Source: Areca catechu (lineage: Eukaryota > Streptophyta > Magnoliopsida > Arecales > Arecaceae). Taken from it: a DNA stretch of 64,000 nucleotides. Each line of letters starts with the position of its first letter. Position 1 is the first letter of the stretch. This document shows positions 56,360 to 64,000 of the stretch, piece by piece. The notes below the pieces were generated by a model that saw only the letters and a list, made by a program, of their open reading frames with translations, was not told where the DNA came from and did not search any database. The stretch is from positions 147,187,980 through 147,251,979 of the forward strand of contig CM038050.1 in the NCBI GenBank assembly GCA_021397845.1, given 5' to 3'. A program made the position numbers and the translations under genes.

Positions 56360-57334
56360 AATCATGTTTTATTTTTTCTTCTAGTCTTCAATATAAAATA
56401 GTATATGTGCTTTTGCCCTATTAGGGTATTCTTCATATGAAGAACATTCTAAATATGAAACCTTCATTTGACAATGGAGTGATTTGCCCATGCAAAGATT
56501 TGTTATAGCATAGAGAAGAATGGATCACAATCTTTCCATAAAATATTTCTAAATTAGCTAGAAAAGTGATTATGTAATTAAAGGATTTACCATCTAATTT
56601 TTGAGTTTGGTTCTTTCTCCTTGCCACATTTTGATTAGATTAGATGGATAGAGCTTTGGATCAAATAATAAAAATCAAATCAAGAATTCCCATCTTTCTA
56701 TTTTGTTGATATTGATTCAAGAGTCATATAATGCATTTGCTCATCCACGATCTAGACATCAAAGTCTAATTAGCCAAAGTGCAATACAAGGACATAAAAT
56801 GTACCGGATTTAATCTTGCAATATTGATTAAATGTGCTTAATGATAAAATATTAAAATGCTTTCTAAAAATTTGTGTTCGTGCATTGCAATGAAATGAAC
56901 ATGCATTGGATCTATGTTTAACATGCATTGCATGTAAGTTTTGAGTAGGAAGTAAATGTGGTTAGAACATTAATATTTAATGCATTGCCAATGCAACAAG
57001 GAAAATCAAGCAATGAAGCCTAAATATATAAAAAAAATTTTGTAATTACTTACACATGATCCACTCCAATTAACCAAATTTAAATTGCAACAAAATGTGA
57101 TAATATACTAAATTCAATGTTTTAGTATCAGTTAAATGTGGTCATACCATGATATATTAAAGTATTACCTATAAACATTCATTAGATATAAGTTTTTAGG
57201 AGGAATTAGATGTGGTTATTATATCTCGCACAAACAGTAACTATCGTTACATATTTTAATGCACTACAAACTCATTAAGGAAAATAAATGTTTAAAAACT
57301 TGAATGCACAAATTGGATTTGGTGATAGAGTAGA
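56360..57334 (+). promoter_or_regulatory. Upstream region of the defensin-like gene
   Basis: Seen: AT-rich, not similar to the transposons here. Two CATGCATTG sites (56900, 56922); CATGCA is the RY element bound by plant B3 factors of the ABI3/FUS3 type. A block around TAAATGTGGTTA occurs three times (about 56951, 57131, 57207), and a longer direct repeat pairs 56936-57006 with 57189-57290. The 64-codon ORF on the other strand at 56433-56627 has no support. Confidence 0.4.
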
Positions 57335-57345
57335 TATATATAAAT
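57335..57345 (+). promoter_or_regulatory. TATA box of the defensin-like gene
   Basis: Seen: TATATATAAAT, 70-80 bp before the putative start codon position, a usual plant spacing (expected transcription start about 57370, leaving a leader of roughly 45 bp). Confidence 0.6.
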
Positions 57346-57414
57346 TTGTCTTCCCTGAAAGGAAAATCTCATCCTAAACAAATAGATTTCTTCACTCTAC
57401 TCACACCATCAAAT

Positions 57415-58805
57415 ATTAAGAAATCTTTTGGTCTTCTCCTAGTAGTATTTGTGCTAGTCATTTTCAATGGCAAGAACTACATTACTTATTATTTTCTCCC
57501 CACTCTTGAGATGATATCCATTGCTATATTCTATTTCTTTTGGAAAAGTTCTATTTCTTCACATGGACTATGCTCTTTAAGCTTTTCTTTCATTTTGTTT
57601 CATTTATATTACATTTAGAGTACATGACTAAGATGAATTATGGGTTGAGATTTTTTTTCTTTTTTATTGCTTGAACACAATAACAATAGTAGTATAGTGC
57701 AAGCATCATCACAAGGAAGCATTACATCATATAGACATGTCACATGGGCGTATGTGTGTTCTATTATGACTATTTATCCATATATCTATACATAGGTAGA
57801 CTTGGCTATATTAGAATGAATTTCGAGCCAAATCTAGTTAGGTCGAAACTCTACAATAGAGATCTTATATCGGTGATTCAAGTCATTGAATATGATCTTT
57901 TACATCAAAACTACTTACAAATTAAAAATTATATAATTTGGAAATCCCTGCTTATGCATAAGTGATCAAAAATATATCTAATTTAATTTTATTTAGGCTG
58001 TCCATTTTTTTATCACTTGATGCATAGACTAGGGATTCTCAAATCATATGATTTTTGACATATAAGTAGTTTTAATATAGTAGATCACATCCATTAGCTT
58101 GGATCATTAATATAGTACCTCCATTATAAAGTTTTGACTTGATTGAATTTGACCTGATCGTATATTTAAATGTATCCAAGTCGACCTCTCTCTATATATA
58201 TAAGAGAGAGATACACTACTCTATATTATAATAAATTTTGCTTGACTTATTGGATACCTAACATCAAATAAACCAAGGTGCAAGTACTCTTGCATGCCCA
58301 TCAGAAAAGAATTTATAAAGCATGGTATCAAGGATAAATTGGCTAGCTTGATTTACATAAGATGTAATCTATTTGTAGGTGGATTGATTCATATGAAATT
58401 CATGATTGTATTTATTATTGCCAAACAAACAAACATTTTTTATGTAAAAGATGATTATGCCATTAACACTTGACCAAACAAAAACTTTTCATCTAGCTTG
58501 ACTTAGTTATTTGTCCCATAATTAAAAGGTTAATTATCTTCTCCCTCCATTCACATTTTTATTGGCCTAGTAACTTTGTAATTTTATTTCTAGAAATTTA
58601 TCATCTTTGAGATATATCAAGCTACTAACAAAAAACTCTAGCAGGTTTGCTTATTGAGGTGGATGGCCAAATATGTGAGTTTGTTCTGACAACTCGAACA
58701 ACTTGTGATAATAATTATTGTAATACCATTTGTGATGGAGAACGTAGCGGAGCTCATGGACAATGTGCTGCATCTGACAAGTATTGTTGCTGCTATAATT
58801 GCTAA
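57415..58805 (+). CDS. Defensin-like cysteine-rich peptide, two exons (possibly a pseudogene)
   Basis: Seen: exon 1 (57415-57469) encodes a signal-peptide core, KKSFGLLLVVFVLVIF. Intron 57470-58644 starts GC and ends AG (donor ATG|GCAAGA, acceptor TCTAGCAG). Exon 2 (58645-58805) continues in phase 1 with a secreted peptide of about 50 residues and nine Cys: spacing C-x9-C-x4-C-x3-C-x10-C-x6-CCC-x2-C. CNTIC, GQC and CCC give the CxxxC...GxC...CxC layout of cysteine-stabilised alpha-beta (defensin-like) peptides, with one extra Cys. Signal exon, phase-1 intron and Cys-rich exon are the usual structure of this family. Odd: the first codon is ATT, not ATG, and no in-frame ATG exists before an upstream stop, so it may be inactive. 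Specific role unknown; family members act in defence or reproduction. Confidence 0.72.
57470..58644 (+). other. Intron of the defensin-like gene (1,175 bp)
   Basis: Seen: GC-AG borders. Inside: an imperfect hairpin, 'tatgcataagtgatcaaaaa' (about 57954) against its complement near 58006-58026, and a near-perfect CTCTCTCTATATATATAAGAGAGAG palindrome-like stretch at about 58187-58212. The short ORFs at 57744-57965 and after 57480 lie in the intron and are not supported. Confidence 0.6.
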
Positions 58806-58883
58806 ATCAAAGATTTGTTCTCATATTAATGAACAAGAATAAGACAGTTGGGAGCTTCATTATAATATCTTCTATGATATACA

Positions 58884-58889
58884 AATAAA
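58884..58889 (+). terminator. Polyadenylation signal AATAAA of the defensin-like gene
   Basis: Seen: AATAAA about 80 bp after the stop codon, followed by T/G-rich sequence. Consistent with the 3' end of the gene. Confidence 0.55.
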
Positions 58890-60488
58890 GTTATTTGGGT
58901 CTTTACCCATTCTCTCTCTCCCTCTATGTCAATCTATGTGCATGCACAGCATTTCTCTCTCTATATGGGCGAACATGACTAGGATTTTTGTATCCACTAT
59001 CATTATACAAATGCTCGATGGTGCAGTCCCACCCCTTGAGCATTAGCTACTATTTATCTATTTTTGAATTAATCTCTTATAACCTTGTTGCATTCTTAGG
59101 TATGCCTCATTTTCTTTCTTACCGAGTGCAACTTAATGCCTACTAGCACATTACCCAAATGATGTGTAGGATATTTTTTTATTTAACAAGTATACCACAC
59201 TTAGAATATTATTTTTAATATTTCCATAATTGTTTAGAAAATAATATATTTTATTGATATATAAAAATATTTTATATAAAAATATTTTATCATTTTTTAA
59301 TAAAATGTAATTTTATTAATATATTAACATATTATTAAAAATTATTAATTTTAAGATATTATTTAAAAAATGTATTATTATTTTTTTGAAAAATAAGTTA
59401 CTTTTATTAAAATACTATTAGAATTAGTGTTATTAAGATGTTATTAGTTTCAATTTGTATGTTAAAATATTATTGATGTGTATTAATATTTATATTAAAT
59501 ATTATTAATTTTTGTTAATAATCTCTTCATTTTATCGTCAATGATAATGTTTAAAATCTGCTTCCCTTACACAAGGCCAAATTAGATGTATCATTGAAAG
59601 ATGGACCGGTGCCATTTGTGTGCATACAATGATCTATGTCATCTTTTGTTTTTCTTGTGAATCCTCTAAACCTATAACTCAGTTATCATGCACATTTAAG
59701 GTGCCATATGGTGGTCAAACAGAGGAACTCTCATGATAGTTAAATTCTGTTAGTCTAAGTACTATATAATACCCCAGCAACCCAACCATCAGGAGAAGCA
59801 ACCCAAAAGACTCACGCAGGACTCTTAAAGCACCAAAAAAATACAAGGGATGAAGAAGACTCCTCATTGGAGTCTTTTCCTGATTTCAAGATGGAAATTG
59901 ATGTTGGGAAGGAGTTGGACATCTCCCCTCAAGTTTTATTTGATGGGAAGAACGGTTCCCATCCTTCCAACTGCAGATCAAACCCTAAATTAAGGAAAAA
60001 ACTAGAGTTCTCTTCCTAAAAATACATCATCATGCCCGCTAGATTCTTAGTATAAACACAACCAGAAAAGTGGTAAGAATTCTTCAATCTCATGTTAATC
60101 TGGTTTGCCATCAACCTTAGTCCCTGAAGCCTTGATTCTGACTAGCCAATCATCGAGTTTTTCTTAGAAAAAGTTGAATCCATATTTTTCTTGTTTTCCT
60201 TGCTTTCTCCTTAATCTTCGGTGCCATTTGGTCACCATTGATTGCCGGACTAGGGCCTAAGGTTGCACCACCAGGGATCACACCCTCAGCCACCATCCCT
60301 CGGCAAGAATCCCCAAGATTTTGGGGAAGAAAGGGAACTCAAATTGAGCCCCCTCTTCTAGCCAAACAAAGGAAGAACAAGAGAGAAAAAGAAAAAGGAA
60401 AATAGAAAAAGAAAACAAATAAAACAAAGAAAGAAAAGAAAAGAAAAAATAATTATCTCTTCCCCCTCTCTCCACATTCTCTCTCTAC
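58890..60488. other. Intergenic sequence, no supported gene
   Basis: Seen: 59160-59530 is AT-rich low complexity made of TATTATTAA-type words. 59760-60360 looks like retrotransposon or LTR debris (a TATA-like CTATATAATA at 59762, then GC-richer text). 60360-60488 is a purine-rich then pyrimidine-rich stretch that has a near-duplicate at 63910-64000. It ends at the target duplication TCTAC (60484-60488). Confidence 0.5.
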
Positions 60489-61965
60489 TGATGGGGACAT
60501 CAAAATCCATCCAAATTTTCTTTTTTCTTTTCTAGATTTTTATATTTTTATTTCATATTTTCTTATTCCATCTATTCCACCTATTCCTGTTATTCTAGCT
60601 TTATTTCAGACTTATCCCAGTTTTATCCCTTTGCTATTCCAATCATCTTCAACCTCTAGAAAACTCCCAGAACTCTTTTTTTTTCTCCATTTTCTTCCCG
60701 TTCGTCCCATATCCGCCACGCCCAACCACTGGCACCACCCCCCTTGACATCCGTCCTCCCTCTCGGCGTTGATCTTCTCGTGGGAACGTCGACGAATCCC
60801 ACGAACCGCCCACGGTCGTTCTCCCCCATGCGTTTCCTCCCATGGTTGTCCACCCCATGCTGCTTTGCCCATGCCCGTGATGCCTCCGCCGTGCCCTGCC
60901 GGATCTCCATGCCGCTGCCTGAGCCGTCGTCTTCCCCATCGAGCACGAGCAACCGACGAGCGCTCCGCCCGGCTACTCCATGCATGGCTCCGTGCGTCGC
61001 CCGGCACCGGCACCTCCATGCCGCCCGCGTCGTCGTGCCGCCACCGTGCCGCCACCATGCTGCCGCCATGTGGCCGCCTTCCCCCAGCCACCGGCTGTGC
61101 CTCCCCAAGTCCCTCTCCCTCTCCACCCCTCTGTTCCACGGTCATAGAGGGATTTTTTTCTGCACGGATCTCAGAGCAGAACAATTTTGCACGGATCTCA
61201 AAGTGTACACTTTTCAGAGCAAGAATTTTTTGCAGTCATCAAGCCTGCACATATTTCAAAGCAACTCAGAATGGATCTTGATGAATTTGGATTTTATTTT
61301 ATTTGTTTTAAATCTAGATGTATGGATCAGTTAGGAAATTACTTAAATTAGTTTTAGATAATCATTAGTTTGATTTTTTCACCATATGGGGAGGATTGCG
61401 TTTAGTTTTCTACCATGTTTTCAGATTACAAACAAAGCAGGTTTCGGTTGTCACCTTTTTTAGGCTGCATGCCTTGTACTTTACTTTGACCCCAAGTTTT
61501 GTAAGCCTATATAAAGGCACATCCTCTGTTGAATAAAATATGATGATGATAAATATGAATTTTTGAAAAGTGTGTTCTTCGTTCTGCCTCCATCAGGAGT
61601 GGGCATGAGGTCCGTTTTTCCTTCACCTGCAAGTGTCAAGGGGTGTGAGGCCCCAGTTATCTTCTTCCTAGCTGAGTCCCCTCTATGATCTTGGAGCTTC
61701 TCCTTCACGGCCCTAGGTAGCGATTTGGGTGGGATGCCCTAGGCTCCGCATGTAGTGAGATGGGTGGGACGCCCTAGACTACATGTAGTGGGATGGGTGG
61801 GATGCCCTAAAGGTGCGACATCTCTCCATGAAGGTAAGTTCCAAGTCTATAGAGTTTCCATTTTTCTTGCCCCAACATATTTTTTTTGCCTTTTTGACCC
61901 TAATCACATGAGACTTCTTAGGTCTCCAACGACCCTCCTAGCTAGCCCCCCTTTGTCCCGCATTA
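60489..61965 (+). repeat. 5' LTR of the body-less element (1,477 bp)
   Basis: Seen: TG start; the end reads TA where the partner has CA. A GC-rich block (60710-61135) stands out from AT-rich surroundings and creates ORFs up to ~196 codons on both strands. TATA box CTATATAAAGG at 61507-61517 and an AATAAA signal at 61533-61538 mark U3 and R. Confidence 0.88.
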
Positions 61966-61969
61966 ATTT

Positions 61970-61981
61970 TGGTATCAGAGC
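61970..61981 (+). other. Primer-binding site (initiator Met tRNA) of the body-less element
   Basis: Seen: TGGTATCAGAGC, 4 bp after the LTR. Sense is plus, opposite to the other LTR elements with this site. Confidence 0.9.
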
Positions 61982-62122
61982 AGGAGAGGATTATGGTTGA
62001 AAAAAAATTGAAAAAAAAATTGAAAAAAAAAGTTGAAAAAAAGAAAAGAAAAAAAAAGTGAGAAAAAAAAAATTACAGCGAGCCTGACTCAACGGAGTAG
62101 AGTTTTCCCCACCCCAGGGGAA
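61982..62122 (+). other. A-rich centre and polypurine tract of the body-less element
   Basis: Seen: repeated 'ttgaaaaaaaa' words (61999-62075), then a short unique stretch and the purine tract AGGGGAA at 62116-62122 directly before LTR 2. No room for gag. Confidence 0.8.
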
Positions 62123-63595
62123 TGATGGGGACATCAAAACCCATCTGGGTTTTCTTTTTTCTTTTCTAGATTTTTATATTTTTATTTCATACTTTCTTAT
62201 TCCATCTATTCCACCTATTCCTATTATTCTAGCTTTATTCCAGACTTATCCCCATTTTATCCCTCTGACCTCTGCTATTCCAATCATCTTCAACCTCCAG
62301 GAAACTCCCATAACTCTTTTCTTTTCTCCATTTTCTTCCCGTTCATCCCGGATCCGCCATGCCCAACCATCGGCGCCCCCCCAACATCTGTCCTCCCTCC
62401 CGGTGTCGATATCCTCGTGGGAACGTCGATGAATCCCACGAACCGCCCACGACCGTTCTCCCCCATGCGGCTCCTCCTATGGCCATCCACCCTCTACTGC
62501 TCCGCCCATGCCCGTGCCTCCTCCGCCATGCCCTGCTGGATCTCTACGTCGTCGGCCGAGCCGTCGTCTTCCCCGCTGAGCCCGAGCAACTGGCGAGCGC
62601 CCGCGCCCTGCTACTCCGCGCGCGGCTCCGTGCGTTGCCCAGCACCGGCACCTCCGTGCTGCCTGCATCGCCGTGCCACCACCGTGCCGCTGCCATGCAG
62701 CCGCCTTCCCCCAGCCATCGGCCGTGCCTCCCCAAGTCCCACTCCCTCTCCGTCCCTCTATTCCACGATCACATAGAGGGGTTTTTTTCTACACAGATCT
62801 CAAAGCAGAACAATTTTGCATAGATCTCAGAGCACACACTTTTCAAAGCAAAAAATTTCTGCACAGTCATCAAACCTGCACATATTTCAGAGCAACTCAG
62901 CATGGATCTTGATGAATTTGGATTTTATTTTATTTATTTTAAATCTGGATGTATGGACCAGTTAGGAAATTACTTAAATTAGTTTTGGATAAGGATTAGC
63001 TTAATTTTTCCACCATATGGGGAGGATTGTATTTAGTTTTCTACCATGTTTTTGGGCTATAAATAAAGCATGTTTGGGTTGTCACCTTTTTTGGGATGCA
63101 TGCCTTGTATTTTTTACTTGGACCTCAAGTTTTATAAGCCTATATAAAGGCACCTCCTCTCTTGAATAAAATATGATGATGAATATGAATTTTTGAAAAG
63201 TGTGTTCTTGGTTCTGCCTCCATCAGGAGTGGGCATAAGGCCCATTTTTCCTTCACCTGCGGGTGTCGAGGGGTGTGAAGCCCCAGTTATCTTCTCCCTA
63301 GCTGAGTCCCCTCTATGATCTTGGAGCTTCTCCTTCATGGCCCCAGGTAGCGATTTGGGTGGGACGCCCTAGGCTCCGCATGCAGTGAGATGGGTGGGAC
63401 ACCCTAAACTATATGTAGTAGGGTGGGTGGGATGCCCTAAAGGTGCGACGTCTCTCCGTGAAGGTAAGTCCCAAGTCAATAGAGTATCCATCTTTCTTGC
63501 CCCCATATTTTTTTTTCCCGCCTTTTTGACCCTAATCACAGGAGACTTCTCAGCTCTCCAACGATCCTAGCTAGCCCCCCCTTTATCCCACATCA
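62123..63595 (+). repeat. 3' LTR of the body-less element (1,473 bp)
   Basis: Seen: partner of 60489-61965 with the same GC-rich block (62345-62760), TATA box CTATATAAAGG at 63140-63150, and TG...CA ends. The ORFs in it differ from those of LTR 1 by many frame changes. Confidence 0.88.
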
Positions 63596-63600
63596 TCTAC

Positions 63601-64000
63601 TTTCACTCTCTAATCTCTTCTTTTAAGATTTTCTCTCTCTAAATTGTTTCTCTCTTTTATGATTTTTTAGATCTTTAAAAAGATTGATGATGAATTTGAA
63701 TAACCTTATTGAAGAAATTCTGATCCATGATCATATTTGCTGAGTAGTGTGCTAGCATCCATCCTAACTAGACCGAATTTTATTAGATTTGATCACCTAT
63801 AATTTTATTAAATTAGTTGTGTAGTAACTCAATTATGATTTGATTAAACTATCTAGATCAGACTAATCAAGATGCTAGACAGTGTTGTTTGATTAGCCCT
63901 GTTTTATCCCTAAAACATGAGGAAGAAGAAGAAAGAAAAAGAAAAAGAATAAAAGAAAAGAAAAAAAATTCTCTTCCCTCTCTTTTTCTCTCTAGTTTCT
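63601..64000. other. Flanking sequence, no gene seen
   Basis: Seen: pyrimidine-rich start continuing the left flank at 60488, AT-rich middle, and a GA-rich then CT-rich end (63915-64000) resembling 60365-60488. Nothing codes here. Confidence 0.5.

Larger units (their letters stand above)
60489..63595 (+). mobile_element. Long-LTR, body-less retrotransposon (3,107 bp)
   Basis: Seen: LTRs 60489-61965 and 62123-63595 (TGATGGGGAC...GCATTA and CACATCA), 5-bp duplication TCTAC at 60484-60488 and 63596-63600, primer-binding site at 61970-61981, purine tract at 62113-62122. The centre is only 157 bp, mostly an A-rich run, and cannot code. LTRs make up 95% of the element. The two LTRs differ by roughly 10%, so it is not recent. 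Known: TRIM elements are also body-less but have far shorter LTRs, and LARDs have long centres; this fits neither. Confidence 0.9.

Noticed and set aside
57346..57618. 90-codon membrane protein as a stand-alone gene
   Set aside because: It begins with TTG, not ATG. Its hydrophobic part fits as the signal exon of the defensin-like gene, and the rest reads into the intron.
60612..61334. Four overlapping ORFs of 156-196 codons
   Set aside because: GC-rich LTR block opens frames on both strands; the second LTR breaks these frames differently, so no protein is supported.

Overview
The window looks like heterochromatic, retrotransposon-dense nuclear DNA of a flowering plant. It holds intact long terminal repeats (LTRs), initiator-methionine-tRNA primer-binding sites, a Sirevirus (Ty1/copia), two chromoviruses (Ty3/gypsy with chromodomain), Tat/Athila-like elements and only one recognisable cellular gene. 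A monocot, possibly a palm, is my guess from the general look of the elements; nothing here proves it. There is no rRNA, tRNA, organellar, bacterial or CRISPR content that I can see.

Layout. (1) 1-566: window-truncated minus-strand LTR (family B). (2) 567-1294 plus 30016-31932: left arm of a giant inverted repeat built from a coding-poor Tat/Athila-like element (family D). (3) 1295-30010: minus-strand chromovirus 1, inserted in that arm (target duplication AATAT). (4) 7531-27747: inside its gag, a Sirevirus in the tandem form LTR-body-LTR-body-LTR, with one target duplication (GAGGG) at the outer ends; each body has gag, pol and a downstream third ORF. (5) 31934-39697: right arm and body of a minus-strand family D element, no pol. 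(6) 39698-42329: LTR-like debris and a 13-copy, ~62-bp tandem repeat. (7) 42330-56350: a Tat-like 'gag-only' element (family F), interrupted by chromovirus 2 (43314-51231, duplication GGTGA) and by a solo LTR of family B (53678-55589, duplication CCACC). (8) ~56360-59560: a TE-poor island with a two-exon defensin-like cysteine-rich peptide gene (57415-58805) with TATA box and AATAAA signal, but an ATT where ATG is expected and a GC-AG intron. (9) 60489-63595: a plus-strand element that is almost nothing but two 1.47-kb LTRs around a 157-bp centre (duplication TCTAC).

How it fits together. The window is mostly a record of nested insertions: old Tat/Athila-like elements, then chromoviruses into them, then a Sirevirus into a chromovirus, then duplication of the Sirevirus body by LTR recombination. 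All retroelement reading frames are broken to some degree. The Sirevirus copies are closest to intact, and most of their lesions are single-base deletions, which raises the possibility of residual assembly error. The most interesting signals are the ~21-bp-phased palindromic GTGTCGACAC arrays in the Sirevirus LTRs, repeated again just upstream of its third ORF; the extension of chromovirus pol into its own 3' LTR; the multi-kb palindrome; the almost body-less long-LTR element; and the defensin-like gene.
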